Part shown: positions 11,512 through 22,143 of the stretch, one piece after another
Numbering within the stretch: position 1 is the stretch's first letter
Layout of the letters: the number at the start of each line of letters is the position of its first letter
Assembly (NCBI RefSeq): GCF_963678635.1
Contig: NC_087065.1
Location: 59,608,754-59,672,753, forward strand
Source of the DNA: Symsagittifera roscoffensis
Taxonomy: Eukaryota; Xenacoelomorpha; Acoela; Convolutidae
Direction of reading: 5' to 3'
Length of the DNA: 64,000 bases
Translations under genes and position numbers: made by a program
Notes under the pieces: model-generated
Seen by the model: only the letters and a program-made list of their open reading frames with translations
Database searches by the model: none
Told to the model about the DNA's origin: nothing

Positions 11512-11703
11512 TCACTTTGAAAAGTTTGTGTCAATGGCTTCTTCGGACCCCTGATTTGAAATGGAAATATCATCTGCTACAAATGAACCCTTGGCAGATG
11601 ACCAAACTGTAGAAAACAACCCATGAAACTTTTTTGAACCATTACGTAGGAGTGATATTTCTACCTGCGTAACTAAAATTGCATTGTCGAACTGTTGTTT
11701 CAC
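11512..11703 (-). CDS. Candidate exon, minus strand
   Basis: Reading minus, GAAACAACAG could be a splice acceptor, followed by a frame encoding AILVTQVEISLLRNGSKKF and later SFVADDISISNQGSEEAID, ending at a TGA. The residue composition is protein-like rather than low-complexity. The upstream exon at 11934 ends one base into a codon, so it does not splice in phase directly to this acceptor. An intervening exon or another boundary would be needed. Confidence 0.3.
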   Translation of the reverse strand: MKQQFDNAILVTQVEISLLRNGSKKFHGLFSTVWSSAKGSFVADDISISNQGSEEAIDTNFSK

Positions 11704-11933
11704 AAAGGAGAATTAGTAAAAAAGGATGTTTGAAATCGATTTTGCAAAACCATTCTTAGTCCGACCTGTTCTCACTTGTGATCAACGCTATGTTATCAAT
11801 TAGTTTGTTCATAATTGGCAATTGGTATCGGTTTTGGTATATATGCTTTCCAATGTCAGTTTGACGAACATTTCCGTCAGTTTGACGAACGTTAAAACCG
11901 TCAATAGGGTAAAACAATCCGCCGAACACTCAC

Positions 11934-12017
11934 CCAGCTTGAATATTTGCACCTCGTCCAACAAGTTGCCGATTGCGTCTGCAACATATGGCATCACATG
12001 GAATGGAGCTCGTTTTC
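11934..12017 (-). CDS. Candidate 84-nt internal exon, minus strand
   Basis: On the minus strand, ATTTACAG precedes the segment and GTGAGT follows it; both fit strong consensus splice sites. One frame is fully open and encodes KRAPFHVMPYVADAIGNLL followed by DEVQIFKLG. A second open frame also exists, which reduces certainty. The product is unknown. It lies 345 bp downstream (minus sense) of the exon ending at 12363. Confidence 0.45.
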
Positions 12018-12362
12018 CTGTAAATTGAATGGATGATGGACTTAATGATTCAAAAAAGCGTCTATTATTCGCATTTTTTCAATACACTTTTTCTTTCAAA
12101 CATTTTGTTGGAGTTCGTCAAAAGTTTTTTAATAATCTAACATTCTACTGGTGAACTTTGAATCTAAGGTTCACGTTCTTTGCTCACGTGATTATTTTTT
12201 TATTGGTTTTTATTGTGAAATTTCATTTTTTGTTCATTCATGATTGTATCCGATGCTAATTTTACAGGTCAATAAATTTGATGACCACATTTTTTCATGC
12301 GGATCTTTTTGGTAAAACTGTCACTGATTTTGCTTTCCAGGGAAAAGAACAAATTCAATTAC

Positions 12363-12722
12363 AACCGCTCATTTGCTTCACCCTTGGTGTTCTCTTTAAA
12401 CAACCTTTCCTCATCATCCGACCGGCGCAATTCTTCGTGCCCTCTGTGCAGTAAACATCGCGGTTTTTTCTGCCTATTGTTTCCATTCTCGTGGGCTAAT
12501 CTTCTCTTCCAGCTTGGTCTTCCGTGTGTGAATATGTACTTTCTGGTACGATATTCTTCTCCAATGAGTCTCCGATGTCTAATTTCTCGTTCGCTATCAT
12601 CACAAAATGAAACTTTTGGATCCAGTTTTCCCGTGGTTTCTTTGGATGGGCTATTCGAAAAACCAACTAGTCCGCGATAGTTCAGTTCTGCTTGTAGTTG
12701 CGCAATTTTTAAGTAGTACTTG
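12363..12722 (-). CDS. Candidate 360-nt exon, charged protein, minus strand
   Basis: The minus-strand frame is open from about 12754 to a GTAATT donor at 12362. It has no ATG start, so a plain ATG-to-stop search would miss it. A weak acceptor CATTAG would start it at 12722. It encodes a strongly charged, Arg/Glu-rich protein with segments YYLKIAQLQAELNYRGLVGF, HRRLIGEEYRTRKYIF and GHEELRRSDDEERLFKENTK. The composition suggests a nuclear or coiled-coil protein, which is an inference only. The plus-strand frame at 12297-12680 is its antisense shadow. Confidence 0.4.
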
Positions 12723-12759
12723 CTAATGTAAGATCGATAACAAAACGTAAGAAATCAAA

Positions 12760-14341
12760 TCCGAACTAATTTGTTAACGATCGTCACAGGCAATACGTAC
12801 CATTCATCTTTGAGAACAATTTATGTTATTTCTGTAGTTTTGTGATAAGTGTGTATCTATTAAACATTATACAAGTCTACAGGATAAGAAACTACCCAAA
12901 TATTGAGGCAGCGTAATGGATATAAAGAGAAAAAAATTCATAGGTACAAAAAATTTATTATGGCTTAACGGTAACTTGAGCTTCCAGCCTCACCAATAAA
13001 ATTCGACTTCGATAACTTTGCCAATACATCTGCGTTGTTCAATGCTCACACCACAAAAACACATAGTGTATCGTGAACTTAATATTCCAATTAGCTCGAA
13101 GTACGAAAAAATGGGTTTAACTGACAAGCATAAAAAGATCTTTTAGCGTCCAAAAGCGTCACCCAAATAAAAAACAAAAAACACTTTAACCATAAAATTT
13201 ATGTTTTTTTTATAAAAAAATAACCAAAAAACACTTAAAAAGTCTTCACTTAAAAAGTCTACACTTCAAAAAATTAATACAGATTCTTGATCATGGTTCA
13301 CCAATATAACACAAACAGTCCAAAAAGTACTTACAATTTAGAAAGACCACCGAATGAAAGAAGTTGCTTCCAAAGAGCCGTTTGAAGCAACTATAAAGCT
13401 GTTGTGGCATTTCTAACACTAAAACATTTTGTAAAGAAACAGTGCACGTGTCCAAATTCAAACAAAAACAAGGATAGCCGGTTACTGTGTAAGAAGCACA
13501 AAATGTTCTGACCATAGTCTTTTATTTTTTCTGCTTGACCTGACGTAAAAATAAATTTTTGGCTCATTAGACAGTCATAGTAAAACAGGCAAATTGGATA
13601 AAAATTTTCGAGAAAAAGGACTAGAAAAACTAAAAAAAAAAAAAAAAAAATCAAAATTTTTTTGCTGAAAGTTTTTGATTCGCAAAATGAAGTTTAAAAA
13701 AACTCAAAAAAACTAGTTTTAGTTGCATAAAATTGAGTTTTAGGGTTTAAAATTAGGTATATTTTAGCTTGCAAGCCTGCTCGCTTGCTATATTTGCTTG
13801 AACTATGAGAAAAAATCAAAAATTTAACATCGGTTTTTCTCGAAACTGGGAAATTTATTTCAAAAAATGTGGCTCGAATCACGACTGGAAGGGCTTTAAT
13901 ATGATACAATACTCAACCCAGCCCGATCATTATTTGTGGCACTTAATTTTGAATTAAAAAGCAAAAAAAACATAAAACACACCCGAATACAAAGTTCCTC
14001 TCCATTTTCAATGGCCGGAATTACAAAATGAAAAAATGATATTCACATTAAACTTCTAAAAAAAGAAAGATAGTAAACTAGAATTTTGACTGGGCCTTCT
14101 TTCAGTTTTCAATGACAATTTACTTTCAACAGTAAAAAAGAAACGAACTAGAACTTTAACAATAAAACGCTAGCCCTAGAACAGTACGGGTAATTTTTTT
14201 CAATATCTAAGAACTCACCTTAATCAAAAGTGTTTTTGAAGCGCTCATTCAAAATTATCTTAACAGCTTTTGATTATTAATATTTGATGATTTTACCCGC
14301 CCTGGATTTTATGCATGCTAGTAGTCCTATCTTGGTTGTAA
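12760..14341. other. AT-rich interval, no firm gene
   Basis: It holds homopolymer tracts (an 18-base A run near 13633) and tandem ACTTAAAAAGTCT copies near 13230-13265. Short minus-strand frames at 13291-13909 are low-complexity and lack paired splice signals. I see no supported gene. Confidence 0.4.
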
Positions 14342-14590
14342 ATGCATTGTTTTAATCTGTTTATAAGTTTATCAATTGAAAAAAAAATTTTCTTTGATTT
14401 TCTGATGTTTCGAATTTCTGATGATCCGTTAAAAAATTTAATCAAATGCATTGCCCTAATAGAAGATGAGTTAAGCCCTTCAAGAAAAAATTCAAAATTG
14501 GGTAGAGCGCAAACATTTTCAAAATATATACGCAAAAGTGATACTTTTTATTTGAAATTCTGGGTTAAAATTTATTTAACTCTGGGGTAG
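14342..14590 (+). CDS. Possible coding fragment
   Basis: The frame from an ATG encodes a basic segment, including RISDDPLKNLIKCIALIEDE and then LSPSRKNSKLGRAQTFSKYI. It is not low-complexity and could be an exon or a transposon relic. No start context, splice pair or domain supports it further. Confidence 0.22.
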   Translation: MHCFNLFISLSIEKKIFFDFLMFRISDDPLKNLIKCIALIEDELSPSRKNSKLGRAQTFSKYIRKSDTFYLKFWVKIYLTLG

Positions 14591-15614
14591 AAAAATCTGG
14601 GATTTTGAAATTTTCTTTTTCCAATTAATTGTCATTAAACGTAGTGAAGATTTTTATAAAAGTAAAATTTAAAAAAATATTTTAAGAAAAAAACATTTGA
14701 AATGACAGTTTACGATTTGATATTTTCAATTTTACTTGAATTTTGAATCTATATTCATCTGATTAAAGGAAGGCAAATTATACTCTCTAAAAGTAGAATT
14801 GGCACAAAAAAATGTTCCTTTTTTTGGTTCGAAAATGGGTTTTATTTTTGATTCAATTAATTGGGCTGAGTTCATCAAAAAAATGTTGCTTATAAACATT
14901 AATGTAGTTTAGTGCTTCAACGTGTTTTTTTTTCGTCGATAGTCTCTTAAAAATTCATTGTTTTTTGTTTTACTTTAGTTCATTGTAATTTTCCAGAAGT
15001 CTATTCGCTATGTTGCTATGTGAATTCAAAAGTTGCTTAGCCAAAAAATATTACCAACAGCTTTAAATCTAGGCTTTTATTGAATAGATTTTTTTTGGTG
15101 GACCAAATTGAGATTTTGAGGTCTCCGAAATCCCACAAAGACCATATTATTAGGCAATTATCTGCACCTCAGGTGAACTTTTAGATAAATGTGCAAACAT
15201 GCTTTTTTACGGCAAGTTGTGGCCAAACAACGTCGTTTTGGCGCGCGCTATTCACTCAAAACATTAAATAATGGTGCAAAAGTAGCCAAAAAATGAATTC
15301 CGTCGGCCGAAAAAAATATGTCGTACAAAAGAGCCAAATGGGAGCCAATTGCGTGGAGAGGTACAATTTTTTTGGGAAGTATAGATCCCCTGCAGCTTCC
15401 TCCTCTAATAAATCTGTCCATTATATCCAAAAGTTTTCAAAAATGTATTCCAAAGGGTTATACCAATAAGGTTTTTTAGTTGAAGGCGTTTTTTTCTAAG
15501 AAGAAGCAGCCTGTAGTTGTGTAGCAGCCTCTGATTTTAGATCATTTCTAGCAAGAATCTCAGTTAATGAAGAATGAAAGAATGCGGATTTCAAATAGTT
15601 TTGTAGGTTTTAAG
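14591..15614. other. AT-rich upstream region of gene A
   Basis: No exon with matched boundaries was identified. The minus-strand frame at 15248-15430 is hydrophobic and without splice support. Exons upstream of the first one I call for gene A may lie here and be too short to see. Confidence 0.35.
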
Positions 15615-15691
15615 GTTATGAAACTTTCCGGACTAATAACTTCTGCATTGTTAGCTACGTGTTTGAAGTGAATGAGGACGAGGACTTCTCG
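15615..15691 (+). CDS. Gene A, candidate exon 1 (first visible)
   Basis: The 3' end is a strong donor, TTCTCG followed by GTAAGT. The frame that ends in phase 0 encodes YETFRTNNFCIVSYVFEVNE and then DEDFS, and it joins in frame to the next exon. The 5' boundary TTTTAAG is weak. A different frame starts at an ATG (15618) with a short hydrophobic stretch (MKLSGLITSALLATCLK) resembling a signal peptide, but it stops after 17 residues unless spliced at GTGAAT. The phase match favours the first reading. Confidence 0.42.
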
Positions 15692-16228
15692 GTAAGTTTT
15701 TTCATATACAACTTTTAAAATTTCTGCTGCTGATTAATTGTTCTAAATTCTTTAAAACATTAATGTTGAAATAGATTTCAGTTAAGTTTTCTTTATTTTG
15801 CCTACAGCATCCACTACAATATAACCAAATATAAGTGTACCTAATGCAAACTGGTTTGCATAAAAAATTGACTGTCTTAGCTTTTATTTGAAATACATTG
15901 GGTATTGGTTTAGTTGCACCGATAACTGAAGCATAATATTTGCGCTCAAAAATGTTGAGCCACTTCCAAAGAGGCGACAGAAAATTTCATTTTGATTTTT
16001 ATAAGTTAGTGACAGGGGCGTGGCATTCCTAATGAGTCACAAGAACCAGTAACAAGTTGCTAAAATGTTTAAAAAACCCGAAAAAAATTAGTTCAGGAAT
16101 TCAATCTGGAACATTCGGAAAATTAATATCAAAATTAAAAAGTTTAGACCAGCAGGTCAAAAAAAGTTGCTCATCCATATTTTTTCCTTCACTTCATGAA
16201 GTGACCGAAACAAAAATATTTTTTTTAG

Positions 16229-16348
16229 AATGCAGACTTGAAAGCTGACACGAGGATTGTGATGCATGTTGAATTGCAATTCGAGAACCTCGACGTGCCT
16301 GTCCGACTTCGTCAGGAAAATGTTCTCAGTCTTCCGTTTGTCGATAAA
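16229..16348 (+). CDS. Gene A, exon with strong boundaries (40 codons)
   Basis: TTTTTTTTAG precedes it and GTACCA follows. The segment is exactly 40 codons, phase 0 at both ends, and includes DLKADTRIVMHVELQFENLD then RQENVLSLPFVDK. Alternating hydrophobic residues suggest beta strands. The pattern R-hydrophobic-x-x-V-E/Q-L/I-x-F also appears in the small secreted protein at 32247, a weak hint of paralogy. No family was recognised with confidence. Confidence 0.6.
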
Positions 16349-16578
16349 GTACCAGAAACTACTGTGTTTTTAATTTTATTAACTGTCATTGCTTAAAACA
16401 AGACTACACGTGTAAAAAAAAATGTTCCGGCAGTCCTGTTATATTTTGTTATTTAATATTTCGACCTAGTATTTTGTTCTTCAGAACGAGTTGACTGCGA
16501 CTATTTTGTAGAACTATGGAATGCCCTGAAATTCAATCAGATTTAGTTAGGATCAGTTTTGATTAAGTTGTGTTTTAG

Positions 16579-16644
16579 GGATCAAGAGAAACTTTTTTCT
16601 ACTCCAGTGTGTATTTGGACGTCTTTGCTGGAAACTTCACAAGT
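16579..16644 (+). CDS. Gene A, 22-codon exon
   Basis: Bounded by TGTTTTAG and GTGAGT, exactly 22 codons, phase 0 to 0, encoding SRETFFYSSVYLDVFAGNFT. An N-glycosylation sequon (NFT) suits an extracellular segment. It splices in frame from the exon ending at 16348 and to the exon starting at 16884. The longer ATG frame at 16609-16797 reads through the donor and is probably not real. Confidence 0.58.
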
Positions 16645-16739
16645 GTGAGTACAATCTTTGCATTTGAGTTTTGTACATTTTTTTCCAAAGAATTTAAAAA
16701 TTTGATAACTTTTTTTGCTGAAGAATTCCAACTAAGTCA

Positions 16740-16800
16740 TATCCAATCAAAACAACCTCTCCTAGCAAAAATATCCAATCAAAACAACCTCTCCTAGCAA
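16740..16800 (+). repeat. Tandem duplication of ~30 bp
   Basis: The unit ATCCAATCAAAACAACCTCT followed by CCTAGCAAA occurs twice back to back within the gene A intron. The copies are nearly identical, so the event is recent. Confidence 0.85.
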
Positions 16801-16883
16801 ATATATTTTTTGGAGAAGCAGCTCAGTCTGTGAGAGGACCATTTTCAACAAAAAAGTCAGAAACTTTGTCTTTTTATTCTTAG

Positions 16884-17035
16884 GCCAACCAAAATGATTT
16901 GGTTAGTTCTCATACGCCAAATCGACCCTATTTAGACTCACACTTATGTGCAAATCAAAACTTTCGCAGAGCACCAATAAAAGATTTCTTCGAAGATTTT
17001 AACCAAAATTCTGCTAGTTTGGTCCAGCGATGGAG
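16884..17035 (+). CDS. Gene A, 152-nt exon
   Basis: TATTCTTAG precedes and GTTAGA follows. The frame starts in phase 0 and ends two bases into a codon. It encodes NDLVSSHTPNRPYLDSHLCA then NFRRAPIKDFFEDFNQNSAS. The polar, Asn-rich content with one Cys suggests an extracellular or loop region. A Z repeat begins about 170 bp after its donor. I could not find the next exon in the required phase before 17875, so one exon is missing from my model. Confidence 0.58.
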
Positions 17036-17204
17036 GTTAGATATTTTACCAGACTCTTAGTATACCGACCTTTTATCAGACCACGAAACAATATGAGTAA
17101 CCGGCGTCACTGCATCTGTCGGTCAAATCTGGTTATCAAGTCTCGTAGAAGTTTCGTAGAAGTTTTTTTTTGGTAGAGTGCCGGTCTAAATAAGAGTAAT
17201 GAAC

Positions 17205-17660
17205 GTAGTGCAGACTCGTATATAGGTCTTGCTGATTGTTTTTTCAGCAAAAGTCTTAAAACTCTCTAATAACTACAGATGTGCATTCATACATATTGAT
17301 GCATTTAGAAATGCACTTAAGTATATATGCACTTTTTGAAATCAATTGAAATTCATCTGCTGAAAGTGACGTAGTTAGCACTCTCCAAAAACCAACGTGG
17401 AAAAAACTTGAACCATTTCTCGTTTCGAAGGTGAAACTTAATTTTAAGATTTCCAGTGGAATAAAAACTTAACCTATTGATCCAGTTTTCTCTAGTTGTG
17501 TTCTTGTTATCAAAAAAGCGACAATCATAAAATGTTCAAGAAATTCAAAGAGCTTAAAGGACATCTGTTTTTTTTGGAATTCGAAAGTTTAGATTTTTCA
17601 AGTTTAGGTTTTTATGCTTACTTGCGTTCATTACTTTTTTCCAATCTTCCGCCACAAGAG
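17205..17660 (+). repeat. Repeat family Z in a gene A intron
   Basis: Begins near GCAGACTCGTATATAGGTCT, then TTTTTTCAGCAAAAGTCTTA, a GATGCATTTAGAAATGCACT palindrome-like block, TATATATGCACTTTTTGA, and ends near TTTTCCAATCTTCCGCC. It aligns in order with the copy at 44.2 kb at high identity. Confidence 0.75.
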
Positions 17661-17874
17661 ATTATCTAGTAAAAATTGTGATGATTGTAAATATTTCAGT
17701 ATAAGCTGCAAACTAGAATCGAGTTGGTTTATTCCGTCCAGCGCTTGCATGCACCAACCACTAAACTCATAAAATCTAGCAAAAAAAACGGAAACCGAAA
17801 GATATGTACAAAGGCCTTTGAATGATATGATTACAGCAAATTTCTAATTGATAGAATTCCGACTGCAGTTTTAG

Positions 17875-18055
17875 CTCTATGACACGAGTTATCACGCGGT
17901 GACAGGGCGAGTTAACTGCAAGGTGTTCCAATACTTAGTTCATACTATAAAATGTCCCGAGCACGCAGCACGCATCAATCCGATTTCAATAAAACCTTCA
18001 ATTCTATCAGTATTGTGTTGCATAGGGGCTATTATCATGATGGAGGGACCGAATG
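17875..18055 (+). CDS. Gene A, 181-nt exon with hydrophobic segment
   Basis: CAGTTTTAG precedes and GTAGAC follows; 60 codons plus one base. It encodes SYHAVTGRVNCKVFQYLVHT, IKCPEHAARINPIS, then the hydrophobic SILSVLCCIGAIIMMEG, which could be a membrane segment or a buried helix. Four Cys are present. The open frame continues past the donor to 18135, so a read-through end is a lesser alternative. Joining to the previous exon needs one intervening exon for phase. Confidence 0.52.
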
Positions 18056-18674
18056 GTAGACAATTTTTATCAATCAGAATTGTTAAACGTTCCTATTCGT
18101 TGAAGGCTTTTCAGCAGGAATTTAGCAATGAATGATAGCATTGCAGCCAAGTTTTGCGGTACAGTTTTTTACAGCATATATCGACTAATTTTTTTTTAAT
18201 TTTGCTTTTAAATCGCATTCTTTTAAGCAATCGGGTTTTCCAATGAACTTAGATCTGACTATATTTAAAATTCATTCGTATGCTTATGTGGCAATCGGTC
18301 AATTGTATATTTATGAACCTGGATTTATCAGCTTAAGTGGAAGGTTCCGCGATTTCATTGAGATCCGCGATTTCATTGAGATGAAAACCCAATTCTGATT
18401 GGCTGAATTTAGTTTTCCATTTTTTGGTCTTTCTATCACGAGGAACGTTACCGTGATGCTATCCTTAAACGTGTTTTTTTTTCAGAAAAAACCATGGACT
18501 TTTTACCATTCTTGATACAAAATTCATTAACAGATCTTGCGACGCCATTTAGTCTTCTGAAAAAAATTACTTCACAGTTTTGCCCTATAGTTTTTTTGTT
18601 TTGACCACGAGTTTTTTTCTCAGCAATTTATGACTCATATTATATGTCTTTTTTCAGTCCTGGTAAAAACTCAG

Positions 18675-18850
18675 TCTGGTAAAAAGATGTTCGGATAACA
18701 GATGTAGTGTCGTTACAAATGCTTACATAAAAAATGAGGCAATCACACTTGAAAGGTCAATAGGAATACCAAGCGTAAAGTGGAAAGATCTTGCAGTAGA
18801 CATATCAAACTTTATCAGAATAGTAAAGTTTCCGAAATATACAATTTGAA
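18675..18850 (+). CDS. Gene A, possible exon (Cys-containing)
   Basis: An open frame after AAACTCAG encodes KRCSDNRCSVVTNAYIKNE and AITLERSIGIPSVKWKDLAV, ending at a TGA (18848-18850). A donor GTAAAG at 18775 could end it earlier. A competing acceptor (TTTTTTCAG at 18655) in another frame joins the preceding exon in phase but stops soon. The residue content is protein-like. The boundaries are unresolved. Confidence 0.33.
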
Positions 18851-19733
18851 AATTTGCATACGTTTGTTTTTTTTATCTTGATTTCGATTGCTCAATATTT
18901 TTATGAGACTATTAATTGACAAAAAAAGTGTGTATTTTCTACTGAACTTCGTTGGTTAGCTATTTCTAGTGAAAGCACAAAGTTTATTCAGTTTACTTTA
19001 CTTAAATTCATTGGGGATTGATGTCTTAGCAAAGCAACCCTTTAACGTGAACATTTTTAGAAAAAAAAAGTATTCAATCGGACCAAATTAATACAACTGG
19101 CGTGTAATTGGTTGATAGACGCAAGAAGACGCTCAGTTATGGGCCGAGTTCCCTAAATTAAAACATTAGTCTACGATTCTTAAGTAAAACTATCAATTTC
19201 AAAAACAGAGTAGCTGAATAAGCGGGAAAAAACACTGATTTACGCTCACAATAACCTTTTCAACCAATGAAAGCGCAGACAGTCGCCGCTTCCAAATTTC
19301 GCGTTTGAAAATATTTTTCTGACTTGCTAATGGTTGAATCTGCTAAAAACTTGAAACAAATTGATCTGCTAAAAAACTCGGTCTACTACTAAATGATCTT
19401 GCATCAACCAACTTCTCTATGATGACAAGTCAACTCAATTGTATCTTAGAATTTAGGTGGAAATAATTGAAATTCTCTGAAGGCTTTCCAATTTTTTTTT
19501 TTCAATCGGATCAAAGATTTATGCTTTATAGAATAAAAAAAATTGTTACTCAAGTATCTATTTTTTCTATTCCACTGAAGTTTCAATTACAATGTGTTAT
19601 TTTTCCCCTACTTATGAGAATTTAAAGTTACTCATTATAAATTTAAACTCATTAAAAGTTACTCACCGCGACTAATTTTAAATCCCGTGAACATACCATC
19701 GGCGCATCTTGAAAGTCTAAAAAGTGATTGCAG

Positions 19734-19848
19734 ATTTCGACCGGGTATAAGCAAATTGGAGTTCATTTCGCAAACAAAATGGTTCGAAGGCAATACCTTG
19801 CAACTAACTTCGATTAACTTTCTCCGAAAGTTCCAAAGTACGGTGACA
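19734..19848 (+). CDS. Gene A, candidate 115-nt exon
   Basis: GATTGCAG precedes and GTTAAG follows. It encodes FRPGISKLEFISQTKWFEGN then TLQLTSINFLRKFQSTVT. The open frame extends upstream to 19687, so the exon could be longer. Alternating polarity suggests beta strands. No domain was recognised. Confidence 0.4.
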
Positions 19849-19944
19849 GTTAAGGCATTTGATGTTGTACATAACTTTTAATTCGGTTAGCTTCGTTCCT
19901 GGAACACTTCCGTTATCATTTGCTCTTCCCGCAAATAATTCAAT

Positions 19945-20400
19945 AGCAAAGCACAACAAGACTGCTCGTATCAACAGCAAAGCACATCGAGGCTGCGCGT
20001 AAAGACTTCCTTGAATGTCCCAACTGTACCCTGAGGTCCCAGAAAAAAGTAATAATTTTAGGAAATTTGAAAAATGATATTTTTCTTTGTCTTTTCAAAA
20101 AAATTCAAAAAGATGAAAATAACATCTACCAAAAAATCAAATATCATCAATGGTTGGTGTCAGTATTTCCAAATAGTTTGCCACAAATCAAATTGAAACA
20201 ATCTCTGAGCCGGAATAAATCGCCGCCAACACGTTAATGAAACAAAAAACATCGCGCCCTAAATTTCCAAATATACTAAGTTTCCAAAAACAGATCACAG
20301 GTAAAAAAAATTTTAAGTTTGAGCCCAAGGCGGAAATTGTTTTCAGATGGTCTTAAAATTCTATTGAAATGTGGCTAGTAGAAAAAACAACACGAGCACA
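19945..20400 (-). repeat. MITE family W, minus-oriented diverged copy
   Basis: Landmarks read in reverse order: CACAACAAGACTGCTCGTAT near the left end, then a CAATCTCTGAGCCGGAATAAATC block, and AACATCGCGCCCTAAATTTCC. It is diverged from the 26-34 kb copies. It lies in the gene A intron. Confidence 0.55.
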
Positions 20401-20504
20401 AAGATTCCATTGTTTCTTCAAAAGACAACAATAAAGGAAAACAGTAAGCCTTATAAGATTAATTGATCCAAATTTCGAAACTTGGATGAAAGTGCAGAAT
20501 TTTT

Positions 20505-20865
20505 AAACCATGTGGTGGTTTTTTCATTCATCAATCTTCAATTTTTCAACTAAGCGTTTTTGACTGTTTTTTATGCTATCTAAAAGTTATTGTTGTTTTA
20601 AGCTCAAATAAAAAAAAAAAATTTCACCCTAAATCATTTTTCGCAAACATATGATTTGACTTAGGGAATGTTTTAATAGCTATATTTAAGGTTGAGATAA
20701 TTAAAGCGCGAGGTGTTGTGTTTTTTCAAAGCGTGACTGGCAAAATTTTTCCTAAAAGAAGGGAGGAAGTCAATTTGCTCTTTTTAATACGTTATCAAGC
20801 ACAAAATATATCACTTTGTACTTAACAAAGCGTGTGGGGGTGTAAATTTGAAAACAAATTAAAAA
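20505..20865 (+). repeat. MITE family W, plus-oriented diverged copy
   Basis: It faces the copy at 19945 head to head. Landmarks: TTTTTCAACTAAGCGTTTTTGAC, TTTAAGCTCAAATAAA, and ACAAAGCGTGTGGGGGTG near its right end. The two form an inverted pair inside the gene A intron, like the better preserved pair at 25.9-27.4 kb. Confidence 0.55.
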
Positions 20866-21074
20866 AGCAAAACTTTTTCAATTTTTAAGGATGTTTGACC
20901 AAACACTTTTTTCAATTTCTTCGCGTTTATTGGCTTTTTTACGAGTGTCTGTTGGCTATGATTGTGCGATTGAGTTTTTTGTGCGAAGACCCTTTTGACT
21001 ACAATCACTTTTGAGATATCAGTTGAACCATACGAGAGCAAAATTGGACTTGCGTTTTCAAAAATGCTTTTCAG

Positions 21075-21245
21075 ATAAAAGCAAAAGTAATCAGACAAAC
21101 TCCGAAGCCCCATATCTATATTCTGAGGGAAATACAGATGAAGATACAATACCGCCTTCAGCCTTGCTTCATTCCTGGACGCTTTGCAAAATGCACTACT
21201 GAAGGGTTTCCGAAGTACAGACATTACTCCTGCATTCGATACCAA
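21075..21245 (+). CDS. Gene A, 57-codon exon, Cys-containing
   Basis: Bounded by GCTTTTCAG and GTAAGT, the best splice pair in the window. It is exactly 57 codons, phase 0 at both ends, encoding KAKVIRQTPKPHIYILREIQ, then QYRLQPCFIPGRFAKCTTEG and KYRHYSCIRYQ. It is basic with three Cys. Family unknown. The ATG frame at 21011-21202 runs through it in the wrong phase. A Z repeat starts about 30 bp beyond its donor. Confidence 0.62.
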
Positions 21246-21274
21246 GTAAGTTGCCTCTTATTGTTAATAGTCGA

Positions 21275-21600
21275 TGAATGTAGTTAGATGAATGACTCTT
21301 ATATAGGTTGTGATGATTTTTTTGTTTCGTTTTATTTTTTCAGGAAAAGTCTTAAAGTTTGTTTGCTCATGCAGCTTATTTTTTCGCGGTTTGACTTTTA
21401 ATTTCTTTTTATTCTCAGTTCAGTTCTTTTTTTTTTGTTAAAAGGAAGGCAAACTCCAACGAAAAATGTGATCAGATTTTATTTTCGAAAATGGAATTCA
21501 ATTTTCAGATCCCAATGAAAACCTATCGATCCAACTTTCTCAAACGTTGAGTGTATTGAATTTTTCCATCAGTCTTTTGGCTATGATTCATTGAAGATTT
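21275..21600 (+). repeat. Repeat family Z, copy downstream of the 21.2-kb exon
   Basis: Starts at GACTCTTATATAGGTTGTGA, followed by TTTTTTCAGGAAAAGTCTTAAAG and CTATCGATCCAACTTTCTC. It is shorter and more diverged than the 17.2 and 44.2 kb copies. The TTTTTTCAG could serve as a cryptic acceptor. Confidence 0.6.
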
Positions 21601-21639
21601 AAGGGCGTAATTTTCTGTTTGTTTTTCCTGGGTCGATCT

Positions 21640-21870
21640 ACTCGACTTATGCTTCGTGACTTTGTAGACCAAAAAACGCTTGTTTTTGGTCAACTCAACT
21701 CAGATTAGTTTATACTGGTTCGGCCAAAGTTAGGTATGTCTCCACTATGTCGACTATCAAAATCAAAATAAAAATTAGGCACACTATATATGGTTCGACC
21801 GGTTCGACGAAAGCTGGATATGTACCGAATTTCTTGTCGTTCTCGATCGAAGCAAAATAATCCCTTTTTG
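21640..21870. repeat. TCGA-rich degenerate repeat
   Basis: Repeated GGTCGATCTACTCGAC, GTTCGGCC, GTTCGACCGGTTCGACG and TTCTCGATCGAAGC motifs. It resembles the TCGA-rich repeats at 5.8, 39.2 and 52.6 kb but is not clearly periodic. Confidence 0.4.
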
Positions 21871-21986
21871 CTCGAGCCAATAAAAACTTTTTAGTACGTA
21901 TACTTTTCCAAACTTAGACGTGTCTTGTTTCGATAACAAAGTAGGAAGGAAAGAGCTTTGAATTATTTTTTTTAAATTTTTCTTAG

Positions 21987-22028
21987 CGAGGAAGCCCTTA
22001 ATTTTGCAAATCTTGAAGAGTCGTTCAG
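21987..22028 (+). CDS. Gene A, penultimate exon
   Basis: TTTCTTAG precedes and GTCAAA follows. The 42-nt segment encodes EEALNFANLEESF and ends on AG, completed by the first G of the next exon to give Arg. The exon before it must supply two bases, which the exon ending at 21245 does not, so another small exon is likely between them. Confidence 0.48.
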
Positions 22029-22143
22029 GTCAAATGTCATGTCCAGCAAGCTATGCAGTTTTAAAATCACGTTTTCCTGGCTCTAAATTAGAAGCCCTGG
22101 CAAAAAAATGTTTAATTATTTTGCTTTCGTTTTTGTCTGTCAG

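Noticed and set aside
12297-12680. 127-aa plus-strand protein
   Set aside because: The Ser/Leu/Phe-rich composition is what the antisense of an Arg/Glu-rich coding strand yields; the minus-strand exon is the better explanation.
13391-13909. Minus-strand frames of 71-87 aa
   Set aside because: Aromatic and Leu/Phe runs follow poly-A/T tracts; no splice signals, domains or codon pattern support them.
16229-18055. Possible SID-1/SIDT dsRNA-channel homology of gene A
   Set aside because: Short stretches (RQENVLSLP and GAIIMMEG) loosely recall motifs of that family, but the required series of membrane helices and the other family motifs are missing from the visible exons. The match is too short to claim.
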